Below the pieces are notes generated by a model that did not search any database, was not told the DNA's origin, and was given only the letters and a program-made list of their open reading frames with translations. A stretch of 64,000 nt of DNA from NCBI GenBank assembly GCA_964562455.1, contig CAZLTN010000022.1, forward strand, positions 1 through 64,000, read 5' to 3'. A program made the translations under genes and the position numbers. Position 1 is the stretch's first letter, and every line of letters begins with the position of its first letter. Below, in pieces: positions 19,214 through 27,971 of this stretch. The DNA is from Ravibacter sp964562455. Lineage in GTDB: Bacteria; Bacteroidota; Bacteroidia; Cytophagales; Spirosomataceae.

Positions 19214-20566
19214 ATGAACACAACAAAGTCTAGATCAGTTTTATTAGCCGCTATGACCGTTTTAGGTACATTGGCCGCTTGTAAGAATGACGGTCCCGAT
19301 GACGAGCAGATAATCGGCGGGGATGCACGGGAGTTTATTACGCTGACAGCTTCAATCCCCGATGCAGCCGGGGTAGCCGGCAACGGGGGTACACTGGCAT
19401 ACGGCGTTACCCATGAGCAGGCCATCGATCCTGGGTTTTCGCTCAATATCTATCAGAGCGGCTTTCACCTCCGGTCGGCTCGTACGGCCCGTGTACAAGG
19501 CTCGGAAGACGGGACGGAGCTGTATAATATACAATATACCGGTGAAGACGGCGGGGTATTCAACAAGTATCTCGTAAAAGGTGAAAACAATTTCCAGGAT
19601 ACCGGACAAGAGCTGGACCTGTCCGATCTCATCGGCACCTCTCCCCGCTGGACCAAAGCGACGGAAGGTATCGGCATCGGCGTTCACCTGACAGGAAGCA
19701 CGACGCAATACAAAGGCGACGCTCCGAACTACGTTTACGAGTACACCAGGGGAAAAGTAAGAATAGCCACTATCGACCTGGAGAACCCCCAGGTAAAAAA
19801 CTCTACCGAATTTGATTTTCCTTTCTCCGCCGAGCTGGAAGCCCAGGGATATTCGGTCGGACGGATCGATGTTCCGATATTAAACAAAGCGGAATCAAAA
19901 ATTTTCATCGGTTGTAATGTCAGCAAAGTAGACCCGACCAAGTTTACAATTAATGCCAGCGGCGTTCCCGTGTGGACCAATGATAACGCCAATAGGGCCA
20001 TAGGCACGGTTACATTGGTGGTAGACTACCCATCTCTGCAAAATCCTAAGCTGATCACCTCAACTGTTGCCAAAACCAACAATCATTCCTACCGCACCAT
20101 GACACAGTATTTAGGTAGTGACGGCCACGTTTACCAGGCTGCTACAGGGCAATGGGTGGGTCACCAGATACTGCGTATAAGCAGCTCAACCAGTGATTAT
20201 GACAACGCCTATGAATTTAACCTGAACACTGCTTTGGGCGAAACAGCTACCCGCATCCAGGCCTGGAAATACATCAAAGACGGTGTCGGGCTTGTTTTGT
20301 ACGATAAAGGAACCGGTACCGGCGGCTACCTGGCACTGGTTGATCTGAATGCCAAAACCGCTACCAAAATCAGCAATGACTACGAGTCGTCACTTGATTT
20401 TAGCCAATACCAGAATATCACCGTAAGCGAAGATTACGTATATGTGCCGCTGACCCCACCGGGAGAAGCTGGTAAGCTGTACGTTATCAACTGGAAAACA
20501 AAAGCTGTAACCAAAGGAGCTACGCTGACCGGCCAGACAGGGTCGTTCTACCTGGGATCGTATTGA
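19214..20566 (+). CDS. lipoprotein, beta-propeller-like, partner of the receptor
   Basis: 450 residues. Lipobox LAAC with Cys23, then an acidic linker KNDGPDDEQ typical of surface-exported Bacteroidota lipoproteins. The body has repeated blades such as KVRIATIDLENPQ, GTVTLVVDYPSLQNPKL, GYLALVDLNAKTATKI and KLYVINWKTKAVTK, resembling DUF4374-type propellers though diverged from the 8648-9934 protein. Gene order (receptor then lipoprotein, 11 nt apart) repeats that of the first locus. Inferred role: surface binding of a ferric chelate for the receptor. A strong hairpin follows the gene. Confidence 0.78.
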   Translation: MNTTKSRSVLLAAMTVLGTLAACKNDGPDDEQIIGGDAREFITLTASIPDAAGVAGNGGTLAYGVTHEQAIDPGFSLNIYQSGFHLRSARTARVQGSEDGTELYNIQYTGEDGGVFNKYLVKGENNFQDTGQELDLSDLIGTSPRWTKATEGIGIGVHLTGSTTQYKGDAPNYVYEYTRGKVRIATIDLENPQVKNSTEFDFPFSAELEAQGYSVGRIDVPILNKAESKIFIGCNVSKVDPTKFTINASGVPVWTNDNANRAIGTVTLVVDYPSLQNPKLITSTVAKTNNHSYRTMTQYLGSDGHVYQAATGQWVGHQILRISSSTSDYDNAYEFNLNTALGETATRIQAWKYIKDGVGLVLYDKGTGTGGYLALVDLNAKTATKISNDYESSLDFSQYQNITVSEDYVYVPLTPPGEAGKLYVINWKTKAVTKGATLTGQTGSFYLGSY

Positions 20567-20576
20567 TTATAAGCCA

Positions 20577-20629
20577 AAGCGAAAGCTCCCCAAGATGCCG
20601 AAAACGGGCGTCCTGGGGAGCTTTCGCTT
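20577..20629. terminator. strong bidirectional terminator hairpin
   Basis: AAGCGAAAGCTCCCCA (20577-20592) and TGGGGAGCTTTCGCTT (20614-20629) are a perfect 16-bp inverted repeat. Inside the loop GATGCCG and CGGGCGTC pair again around AAAA, giving an almost continuous stem. It lies between convergent genes. U-tracts are short on both sides. Confidence 0.75.
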
Positions 20630-20678
20630 ATAAAGGCGTCATTTCTGATTATAAGCCCGCCACCAAATATAAAACCCG

Positions 20679-21365
20679 TTACTTCTTCCTCAGTTCCTGG
20701 TTAACAGTAATATCTGCTTCCGGCCGGAGCAGATGCACATCGAGAATGGCCTTCACCCGCGCCAGGTATTCCCTGGTGAGCGTATAGTAGGAATAATCCT
20801 CCGGTACATCCTGCGCTGCAAAGGCTACCGCATCCAGGCCTTCTTCGTGAGCAATATACAATGCCCTGGCTGTGTGGAAATTCTGGGAAATGATGGTGAT
20901 ACTGTGCTCTTTAAAAAGATACTTTGCCCTGAGGATGGAATCATACGTCCTCTTCCCGGAGAAATCCGGGATCATGGCGTCTGCCGGGACACCGAGCGCC
21001 AGCAAAGCCTTTTGCATATCCTGCGGTTCATTATAGTATTCCGAATCGTTATTTCCGCTCAGGATGAGATACTTTACTTTTCCGGTCTTAAAAAGCCGGG
21101 CGGTAGCGTCCATCCTGTACTTGAAATACAGGTTATCGCCTCCCCCCTGCAGGCCTTTGCTGGTTCCCAGAACCAGCCCCGCATTCCTGGCCGGCAATGA
21201 ATCGATTGAAAAATAGGTGTAGGGCTTTGCTACATTCACTACCCAGGTATTGAGCAGAAGAATTATAAGCAGGATTGCCGTCAGCAACCAGAACCACCAG
21301 GATAAAGCCCTTAGCGCCGCCCTTATTGAAAATATGTACCTCCGAGCCGTAAACCGCGAAATCAT
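20679..21365 (-). CDS. SanA/YdcF-family (DUF218) membrane protein
   Basis: 228 residues. A basic N-terminus precedes one membrane segment (about 23-45, WWFWLLTAILLIILLLNTWV), placing the DUF218 domain in the periplasm. Domain marks: NAGLVLGTSKGLQGG, LILSGNNDSEYYNEPQDM, DFSGKRTYDSILRAKYLF and QNFHTARALYIA. E. coli SanA affects envelope permeability to vancomycin; the biochemical role is not established. It is 54 nt downstream of the topoisomerase gene on the same strand and may be cotranscribed. Confidence 0.88.
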   Translation of the reverse strand: MISRFTARRYIFSIRAALRALSWWFWLLTAILLIILLLNTWVVNVAKPYTYFSIDSLPARNAGLVLGTSKGLQGGGDNLYFKYRMDATARLFKTGKVKYLILSGNNDSEYYNEPQDMQKALLALGVPADAMIPDFSGKRTYDSILRAKYLFKEHSITIISQNFHTARALYIAHEEGLDAVAFAAQDVPEDYSYYTLTREYLARVKAILDVHLLRPEADITVNQELRKK

Positions 21366-21419
21366 CGCCCGTTTTTCTTTCTGTTTTCTTGCAGGGTTTC
21401 CTCTCCCGGCAAAGCCTGT

Positions 21420-24167
21420 TTACTCAAAAAGTCCTAACTGATTTTCATTTGAGGGCGGAGGGGACTTCTTTGGATACACCCGGGGTTTGCTGCCCGGCGC
21501 CGCATCGGTCTGTTCGCCCGTTCCCTCTCCAGGCTCTTCGCCTGGCTCGCCACCAGCCGATGCAACATCGTCTCCGGCCTCTGTAGCTTCAGCCTCGTCA
21601 TTCTCTTCCGGCAGGACTTCTTCGGGTATCGCCTCTTCCACTTCTTCTTCCGCTTCCGGGATCTCCTCTGCCAGCGGCTCCAGCCAAACGGCTTCCTTCA
21701 GCTTTACTGCGTGTATCTTACTGCCGATGGCCCTCCATCCCCTGATGTCCACCTTGTCTTCTACCGGGAACTCTTCCGTCTCAAACTCTCCTTTCGCTAC
21801 TTTCTGCATCGTCAGCCGGAGTCTCGGGCGCTTGTCGACTGACGCAAGCATCAGTTTACTTCCCTTGGAATCGGAAATGAAAAGGAATTTCTTGTCTACA
21901 GTCGAGGTCTCAATAGAAAACCGCTTGATATAGTACGCCTTCTGGTTAGCGTCATAATAAACAGCGGTAATGATAAGATCGGGCGAAAACCTTGTGAGAG
22001 CCTCTATATTACCCGGTTCATAATGATTGGTAAGATCAAAATTGGTAAGCTCGTACGTCCCGTCTTTATAAATGACAAGTATATGGTCGGTGGGCCCGAA
22101 ATTACCCAGCAGCACTCCCCTCTCGTCCCTGTTCAGCCTGCCTATCACGCGGTCAAACCATATGTCGACTCCGCCCAGGGTAGACACACCCGCATTTTTG
22201 AAAACTATCTTTCTGGCCGGGTACTTGGTAAGAATGTTACCCATAGCGCTCCGGTTCTTGATTGCAATCCTTGAAAAATCAAAATCGAATTGCTTGATCT
22301 TCGCTTTGCTCTGGGCCTGAAGACTGACCGTAATCGTTTCGGCTTCACCGTTATCATTCGCGCTGAAATAGGTGATCCTCGACTTGGGCGTACCTTGTGT
22401 CAGCACGTATTCCCGGTCACGGGTAACGGATGTCACCTGGAACCGCTTTATATATGACACGCCGGTTTTTCCATCTACATAAACGAGGTTATAAACCTTG
22501 CGCTCGTTGTTTTTGACATAAACCTCGCAGTGGACTATATCTTTCCCTACAAAAACTTTGTCCTGAACCTTGGTCACCAGGCAGACCCCATCCCTGCGGA
22601 ATACGATGATGTCGTCGATATCCGAACAATCCATCACATATTCGTCCTTTTTAAGTCCGTAACCGATAAACCCGTCTTCCCGGTTTACATACAGCTTCTG
22701 GTTATTGGCCGCCACCACGTTAGCGGCGATCTGGTTGAAAATCCTGATTTCGGTGCGCCTCTCCCTACCTTTCCCGTATTTTTTCAGCAGGTCCCTGAAA
22801 TAATCTATGGCAAAGCGGGTAATATTGGCCAGGTTGTCCTCTGTTTCTGTGAGTTCTTCCTGCCATTTTCTCATGAGCTCATCCGCCCTGAAAGAATCGT
22901 ATTTTGAAATCCGCTTGATCCTGATTTCCGTCAGCGCTACAATGTCTTCTTCGGTTATTTCGCGGTAAAACTGCGACTTATAAGGCTCCAGCCCACGATC
23001 TATAATACTGATGACGGCTTCAAACGTCTCGGCCTCCTCTATATCCCTGTAAATGCGGTTTTCGATAAAAATCTTCTCGAGCGAGCCGTACAGGATCTTC
23101 TCAAGCAGCTCAAACTTCCGTATTTCCTGCTCTCTTTTCAACAGATGCACGGTCTGATCGGTGCTCTCTCTGAGTATGTCCTTAACCGTAAGGAACCTGG
23201 GCTTTTCGTCGACGATCACGCAGGCGTTCGGCGAAATCGACACTTCACAATCCGTAAAAGCATACAGCGCATCCATCGTGATATCGGGCGACACCCCGGA
23301 AGCCAGGTGCACATGTATCTCTACCTGGGCAGCCGTATTATCCTCTACTTTCTTTATTTTTATTTTTCCGGCATCGTTGGCTTTTACGATGGAGTCGCAG
23401 AGCGATGTAGTGGTTACGCCGAACGGGATATCCCTGATAACCAGCATTTTCTTATCCTCCTCCTCGATCCTTGCCCGGACTCTCACTTTACCGCCTCTCT
23501 GCCCGTCATTATAATTGGAGACATCTATCAGGCCGCCTGTCTGGAAATCAGGATAAATTTCAAAGTCTTTCCCTTTCAGTATATCGACAGATGCTTCAAG
23601 CAATTCACAGAAATTGTGGGGAAGTACTTTGGTGGAAAGGCCTACAGCTATACCCTCTACCCCCAAAGCGAGCAATAGCGGGAACTTTACGGGAAGCGTA
23701 ACGGGCTCACGTTTCCGGCCGTCGTACGACATCTGCCATTCCGTAGTATCGTCGTTAAACACTACTTCCTTCCCGAACCTGGAAAGCCGCACCTCGATAT
23801 ACCTGCCTGCAGCAGCGGAGTCGCCGGTATGAATATGCCCCCAGTTTCCCTGGGTATCAAACAAAAGCTCTTTCTGCCCTATGTTGACGATGGCGTCATA
23901 AATGGAAGCATCTCCATGCGGGTGGTATTGCATGGTAGACCCGATCACATTCGCAACTTTGTTGAACCGGCCGTCGTCCATCTCGTTGAGCGCGTGCAGT
24001 ATGCGCCGCTGTACCGGTTTAAGACCATCTTCTATGGCGGGTACCGCCCGCTCCAGTATTACATAGGATGCATAGTCCATAAACCAGTTTTCGTACAAAC
24101 CGGAGATGGGGGTCTTATTGTGTAATTCTTCGTCTTCTTCTGGCTCCAGGCGGCCGTTGTCATCCAT
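21420..24167 (-). CDS. parC: DNA topoisomerase IV subunit A
   Basis: 915 residues from the ATG at 24167 (MDDNG); a longer frame to 24230 exists but its extra residues look like untranslated sequence. The protein cuts and rejoins DNA with ParE to unlink daughter chromosomes. Seen: quinolone-region YHPHGDASIYDAIV near residue 81, catalytic Tyr123 in AAGRYIEVRLS, then the coiled tower and a C-terminal beta-pinwheel. The last 80-90 residues are a low-complexity acidic/proline tail ending QLGLFE, common in Bacteroidota subunits. The gene lacks the GyrA box QRRGGKG, favouring topoisomerase IV over gyrase. A GTAGAGACG repeat lies just upstream. Confidence 0.92.
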   Translation of the reverse strand: MDDNGRLEPEEDEELHNKTPISGLYENWFMDYASYVILERAVPAIEDGLKPVQRRILHALNEMDDGRFNKVANVIGSTMQYHPHGDASIYDAIVNIGQKELLFDTQGNWGHIHTGDSAAAGRYIEVRLSRFGKEVVFNDDTTEWQMSYDGRKREPVTLPVKFPLLLALGVEGIAVGLSTKVLPHNFCELLEASVDILKGKDFEIYPDFQTGGLIDVSNYNDGQRGGKVRVRARIEEEDKKMLVIRDIPFGVTTTSLCDSIVKANDAGKIKIKKVEDNTAAQVEIHVHLASGVSPDITMDALYAFTDCEVSISPNACVIVDEKPRFLTVKDILRESTDQTVHLLKREQEIRKFELLEKILYGSLEKIFIENRIYRDIEEAETFEAVISIIDRGLEPYKSQFYREITEEDIVALTEIRIKRISKYDSFRADELMRKWQEELTETEDNLANITRFAIDYFRDLLKKYGKGRERRTEIRIFNQIAANVVAANNQKLYVNREDGFIGYGLKKDEYVMDCSDIDDIIVFRRDGVCLVTKVQDKVFVGKDIVHCEVYVKNNERKVYNLVYVDGKTGVSYIKRFQVTSVTRDREYVLTQGTPKSRITYFSANDNGEAETITVSLQAQSKAKIKQFDFDFSRIAIKNRSAMGNILTKYPARKIVFKNAGVSTLGGVDIWFDRVIGRLNRDERGVLLGNFGPTDHILVIYKDGTYELTNFDLTNHYEPGNIEALTRFSPDLIITAVYYDANQKAYYIKRFSIETSTVDKKFLFISDSKGSKLMLASVDKRPRLRLTMQKVAKGEFETEEFPVEDKVDIRGWRAIGSKIHAVKLKEAVWLEPLAEEIPEAEEEVEEAIPEEVLPEENDEAEATEAGDDVASAGGEPGEEPGEGTGEQTDAAPGSKPRVYPKKSPPPSNENQLGLFE

Positions 24168-24218
24168 AGATACTGGGAGGAAACTATCAGCTATTGCGGT
24201 AAAAATATTAAAAAACAG

Positions 24219-24268
24219 GTAGAGACGCAAGGCCTTGCGTTTCTACATACTGTGCCTTGCGTCTTTAC
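24219..24268. repeat. palindromic repeat, GTAGAGACG family, copy 1
   Basis: GTAGAGACGCAAGG (24219-24232) and CCTTGCGTTTCTAC (24233-24246) form a 14-bp hairpin with one mismatch and no loop; a third arm, CCTTGCGTCTTTAC, follows at 24255-24268 and covers the stop codon of the Nudix gene. GTAGAGACG palindromes of this kind are dispersed in several bacterial groups. A related copy is at 24902-24930. Confidence 0.78.
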
Positions 24269-24894
24269 GCGCCAATTATTGCAGACAGTTCACTGATCAT
24301 CATAGCCGTTGCTCCCCAGATCTGCAACCCGCTGTATTGATAAAAAGGAGCCGTAATATAACCGCCTCTTACCGGTACCCTCCCTTGCCCGATCACCTCT
24401 TTCCGGAGTATTTCAGAGAGTGCTATTTCCCTGATTTCCTGTACCTCTCTCGGATCGGGGAAAAATTCGGGCCTGAAGGGGAGAGTCCCTATCACGGGCA
24501 CCACTTTCATATCGCTTACAGATATATATATTTCGCTCAGACTACCCAGGATATTAATTTCTTTATAAGGCGCCCTGATCTCCTCCCAGGCTTCCCGGAG
24601 CGCCGTTTCATATAAATTTTTATCCTCGGGGTCCGCCTTGCCGCCGGGAAAGGCCACCTGCCCTGAATGTACGCCGTTGTAGACCGGCCTCAGGATGACC
24701 GGGAAGCCGATCCCCCCGTCATAGGGATAAAAAAGGATCAACACTGCGCTGGAACGGGAGTCGGGCTGCGGCTCCGGCCAGTCTTTGTAATGGGCCGCAG
24801 CCATCCTTCCATGCGCAGTCCTGCCCGGTAAGTCTCCGCTGAGCCGGGCGGCGAGGAAAGTCTCGAAATCAGAAAACGAACAGAAATCCTGCAT
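24265..24894 (-). CDS. Nudix hydrolase, CoA pyrophosphatase type
   Basis: 209 residues. It probably splits coenzyme A or its derivatives into phosphopantetheine and adenosine 3',5'-bisphosphate. The CoA-Nudix signature HSGQVAFPGG (residues 77-85 region) directly precedes the Nudix box GGKADPED...TALREAWEEI (about 84-106), with the metal-binding glutamates in REAWEEI. Family alternatives (mutT-type) lack the HSGQVAFPGG motif. The gene is bracketed on both sides by GTAGAGACG repeats, one overlapping its stop codon, and stands between parC and a conserved gene of unknown function on the same strand. Confidence 0.88.
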   Translation of the reverse strand: MQDFCSFSDFETFLAARLSGDLPGRTAHGRMAAAHYKDWPEPQPDSRSSAVLILFYPYDGGIGFPVILRPVYNGVHSGQVAFPGGKADPEDKNLYETALREAWEEIRAPYKEINILGSLSEIYISVSDMKVVPVIGTLPFRPEFFPDPREVQEIREIALSEILRKEVIGQGRVPVRGGYITAPFYQYSGLQIWGATAMMISELSAIIGA

Positions 24895-24901
24895 TGTTTT
24901 A

Positions 24902-24930
24902 TGGAGAGACGCAATGCCTTCCGTCTCTAC
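24902..24930. repeat. palindromic repeat, GTAGAGACG family, copy 2
   Basis: GGAGAGACGCAATG and CCTTCCGTCTCTAC are imperfectly complementary halves. Read on the minus strand, the repeat starts GTAGAGACG, and its TAG (24927-24929) is the stop codon of the gene at 24927-26348. It ends just 8 nt before the Nudix start region. Confidence 0.72.
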
Positions 24931-26348
24931 CGATTATATACTTCACACGGGAACCCGAAAAGACATTTCTCTTTTATTATCTCCGCAACACTATGCGGAA
25001 CCAGGTTCTCCCAGCCGGGCGCACCCTCTTTTACCATCGCCAGCACCTGGTCTGTCGTATATCTCATGTAATCCAGGTTGTAGTCCCTGATGTTCTCGAT
25101 CTTATCGTTGAGCTTCAGGTATTGATAAAGAGGCTGAAGGCTCTCGGGAAGGTCAAAGTTATCGCAATTGTGTACAGTCTGGTCATCCCTGAGCGTCGGG
25201 TATACATACAGCTTGACATTCCGGCTGAACAAGGTGGCGAATGATTCCAGGATCCCGCCGGGCAGAAAGGTATAGTGCTTCTCGTCGAAAATATTCTGAA
25301 GGCTGGGGATACCGACCAGCAGCCCGGACTTCAGCTTCGAAAGCCGCGAAAGATAAGCGACAAGCCTGTAGTATTCATGGTAGTTGGAAATCATCACATT
25401 ATGCCCGAGCGAGCACAGTATATCTACCCGGTCCAGGAAGTCCTTCTCATCGATATTGTCCCGGTCCGATTTAAGATTGTGCAGCGTAAGCTCCGACACG
25501 AACATCACCCGCTCGGGATTCACATCGGGTTCAGCCAGGAATTGCTCCATTCCATGCGTGATCATGTCGACATGGACATTGGTAATCGGCCTCAACCGAC
25601 CGCGCATCAGCAGGATATGCTTTTTATAAAAAGCTTCTGTCGGCTGCATCACATTCCCGTCCGATCCGAAAAGCGCGGCATTGGTAAAGCCGTTCCTTAC
25701 AAGGTACAGGCTCATAAGCCTGTTATCCACCTTTTCAAAGTCCGGGCCCGAAAACCTGATCATATCTATCTCCAGGTCCTCAGGACTGAGATCGTCCATC
25801 AGCGACAATAGCAGGGTCTCCGGGGAATTATGATAGTAAAAACAGGCGTATATGAGATTGACCCCTATCGTACCCAGCGCCTGCTGCTGCTGGATAATGT
25901 CCCTGTTGAACATCCGTACATGGAGTATGACATCGTTATAAGGCCCGCCGGGAGTCAACTGAAACCGCATTCCCACCCAGCCGTGAGGGTCATTGGTCCG
26001 CTGGTAGTTCAGCGCAACAACCGTATTTGCAAACGCAAAAAAGAGGCTCTCAGCCCCTCTTTTCTCCGACAATCTTTTTTCGACAAGGCTATATTCCTTG
26101 CTCAGCATTTTCTTTAACCTGGACTCCACTACATACCTGCCGCTTTCCTCCGGGCCGTAGATCGCATCGCTGAACGTCATGTCGTATGCCGACATCGTCT
26201 TGGCTATCGTGCCCGACGCTCCCCCGGCTTTAAAAAACTGGGCAGCCGTCTCCTGGCCGGCGCCTATTTCAGCAAAAGAACCGTAAATTCGCGTATCTAA
26301 GTTGATCTTGAGCGCTTTCTGCTTGGTTCCGATATTCCTGTCGTACAT
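24927..26348 (-). CDS. conserved protein of unknown function (about 470 aa)
   Basis: 473 residues without signal peptide or membrane segment, hence cytoplasmic. The N-terminus NLDTRIYGSFAEIGAGQE, followed by FFKAGGASGTIAKTMSAYDM, is strikingly glycine-rich and looks highly conserved; I recall the family in Bacteroidota and cyanobacteria under unhelpful names (sometimes miscalled TonB receptor or nicotinate-nucleotide adenylyltransferase), without established activity. Other marks: MRFQLTPGGPYNDVILHVRM, FGSDGNVMQPTEAFYKKHIL, MFVSELTLHNLK and NVMISNYHEYYRLVAYLSR. The stop codon belongs to a GTAGAGACG repeat. I do not assign a function. Confidence 0.8.
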   Translation of the reverse strand: MYDRNIGTKQKALKINLDTRIYGSFAEIGAGQETAAQFFKAGGASGTIAKTMSAYDMTFSDAIYGPEESGRYVVESRLKKMLSKEYSLVEKRLSEKRGAESLFFAFANTVVALNYQRTNDPHGWVGMRFQLTPGGPYNDVILHVRMFNRDIIQQQQALGTIGVNLIYACFYYHNSPETLLLSLMDDLSPEDLEIDMIRFSGPDFEKVDNRLMSLYLVRNGFTNAALFGSDGNVMQPTEAFYKKHILLMRGRLRPITNVHVDMITHGMEQFLAEPDVNPERVMFVSELTLHNLKSDRDNIDEKDFLDRVDILCSLGHNVMISNYHEYYRLVAYLSRLSKLKSGLLVGIPSLQNIFDEKHYTFLPGGILESFATLFSRNVKLYVYPTLRDDQTVHNCDNFDLPESLQPLYQYLKLNDKIENIRDYNLDYMRYTTDQVLAMVKEGAPGWENLVPHSVAEIIKEKCLFGFPCEVYNR

Positions 26349-26495
26349 GGAAGGTTGATGAAAGAATTAGTGACACCAATATAGTCAATAAACATTTTTT
26401 CCCCGATATAAATTGCGTGATTACCGCGTATTTAAACATTGCTTTCCTTCGTCTCCTTTTAAATCACAATTAAAACTTCACAGGCTCCCATCTCC

Positions 26496-26909
26496 ATGAC
26501 AGGCAACCCGGATCCGGCATCCTATCTCTTCGTATACGGCACGCTAAAAAAAAGCTTCGACAACCCCTTTTCAAAGAAGCTTCAGGACGCTTCCAGCTAT
26601 GTTGCCGACGGCACTTTCACCGGCTGCCTTTATCTTGTTTCGTGGTTTCCCGCAGCGATTTACCAGCCCGGATCTCCGCAACAGGTCCATGGTGAAATCT
26701 ACAGGATGGAGGAACCGGCCCGTTTGCTTCCTCTCCTGGACGAATACGAGGAAGTACACACCGACCCGGAGCAGAGCCTTTATGTGAGAAGAGTGATCCC
26801 TGTTTTAGCCTCCGATAAACGGATCTTTAATTGCTGGGCTTATCTTTACAACCGTTCCGCAGAAGGCCTGCGGCAATTGTACGGCGGAAGATTCACCGGA
26901 CCGGAATAA
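26496..26909 (+). CDS. gamma-glutamylcyclotransferase-like protein (AIG2/YtfP)
   Basis: 137 residues. The substrate-binding loop VYGTLKKSF near residue 13 and the catalytic glutamate region LPLLDEYEEVH near 84 are characteristic of the GGCT-like fold. Family members release 5-oxoproline from gamma-glutamyl amino acids or gamma-glutamylamines; bacterial YtfP-type members have mostly unproved substrates. It ends 5 nt before the thiamine pyrophosphokinase gene, so the two are probably cotranscribed, and is divergent from the conserved unknown gene at 24927. Confidence 0.87.
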   Translation: MTGNPDPASYLFVYGTLKKSFDNPFSKKLQDASSYVADGTFTGCLYLVSWFPAAIYQPGSPQQVHGEIYRMEEPARLLPLLDEYEEVHTDPEQSLYVRRVIPVLASDKRIFNCWAYLYNRSAEGLRQLYGGRFTGPE

Positions 26910-26914
26910 TTCTT

Positions 26915-27577
26915 ATGTCATCTCACCATTTCGTAAAAGACAAGCAGGAGCCTGCCCTTATCATAGCCAACGGGCAGGAATGCAGCGACGAGCTTCTCGG
27001 TCAGCTCCTCGAATGGAACCCTTTTATAGTTGTACTGGACAATGCCATTCACAGGGTCCTGGATAAAGGCATCAAGCCGGATGTATGGATGGGCGACTTC
27101 GATACCCCTCATGATTTCGAGGAAATCAGGAACCGGGTTTACCCGCTGGAAATAGTCCACACACCCGACCAGAATAAAACCGACCTGGAAAAAGCGACAG
27201 ACCTTCTCGTAGAACGTGGCTACCCGGCGGTTAACATAGTTTGGGCTACCGGCCGGAGGGCCGACCATACCATCACAAACATTACCAACCTGGTAAGGCA
27301 TCAGGACCTGATAAAAGCCGTCATATTCGACGATTATTCAAAGATTTTCCCGATTACCGGTTCATTTGAAAAATGGTACCCCGCCGGTACCCCCCTTTCG
27401 CTCATCCCGGTCGGGACCGTGAACGGTATCAGGACAAAAGGGCTTAAATACGAGTTATCGGACGAATCGCTTACCATAGGTTCCCGCACCGGCAGCAGCA
27501 ATGAGGCCCTGACAGACGGTATCGTCAGGATTTCCTTTACGTCCGGTAGCCTGCTGTTAATGGAATGCCACGATTAG
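26915..27577 (+). CDS. thiamine pyrophosphokinase
   Basis: 220 residues from the ATG at 26915, chosen because the longer frame (from 26831) would overlap the cyclotransferase gene. It transfers pyrophosphate from ATP to thiamine to make thiamine diphosphate. Catalytic-domain motifs: IVVLDNAIHRVLD, KPDVWMGDFDT and HTPDQNKTDLEKATDLL (the D...GDFD and D-x-NKTD metal and pyrophosphate site), then GRRADHTITNI. The C-terminal beta-sandwich binding thiamine is TGSFEKWYPAGTPLSLIPVG to the end with the SNEAL motif. It is convergent with the MliC-like gene, 2 nt apart. Confidence 0.9.
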   Translation: MSSHHFVKDKQEPALIIANGQECSDELLGQLLEWNPFIVVLDNAIHRVLDKGIKPDVWMGDFDTPHDFEEIRNRVYPLEIVHTPDQNKTDLEKATDLLVERGYPAVNIVWATGRRADHTITNITNLVRHQDLIKAVIFDDYSKIFPITGSFEKWYPAGTPLSLIPVGTVNGIRTKGLKYELSDESLTIGSRTGSSNEALTDGIVRISFTSGSLLLMECHD

Positions 27578-27579
27578 CA

Positions 27580-27936
27580 TCAGGGACTCACTTCTTCAAA
27601 CTCGCTGCAATTATCATGAAGAGGCTTACCCTCACTGTTTTCTTCAGCCAGGAAAGCAGTTTTCCCTTTAGTCCACCACACCAGCCTGCCGTCGGTATAC
27701 CTGGCTCCGGATGCTGAACGGCTTATTGACATTTTAATTGTCTCGGGATTTTCGGGCGTCAGTTGTACGTAGGCTATCGAATTCTCCGGGTCCGAGTTGT
27801 CATATTCGACGGAAATAATCTCCCCCTCTTCGCATTTGTACCTGACGGTAAACCTTTCACCGTCCGTTTCATTCTTTGCAGTCGTGCAAGCGCCCCACAT
27901 GAAGAGTGCCGGCACTATTAAAAAGGATATTTTCAT
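27580..27936 (-). CDS. MliC-family lysozyme inhibitor lipoprotein
   Basis: 118 residues. Lipobox ending WGAC with Cys17 predicts a lipoprotein. The mature part has the pattern of membrane-bound inhibitors of c-type lysozyme: a first Cys in VRYKCEEGEIISVEYDN, the loop SASGARYTDGRLVWWTKGKTAF, which in characterised MliC inserts Ser and Lys into the lysozyme active site, and a second Cys near the C-terminus (DNCSEF). The Ser and Lys are present. It would protect peptidoglycan against host or amoebal lysozyme. Monocistronic or at the end of the glucan phosphorylase unit (36 nt). Confidence 0.8.
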   Translation of the reverse strand: MKISFLIVPALFMWGACTTAKNETDGERFTVRYKCEEGEIISVEYDNSDPENSIAYVQLTPENPETIKMSISRSASGARYTDGRLVWWTKGKTAFLAEENSEGKPLHDNCSEFEEVSP

Positions 27937-27971
27937 AGGAATTAAATTGCCCCTGGTTACTTGCCGCCATC

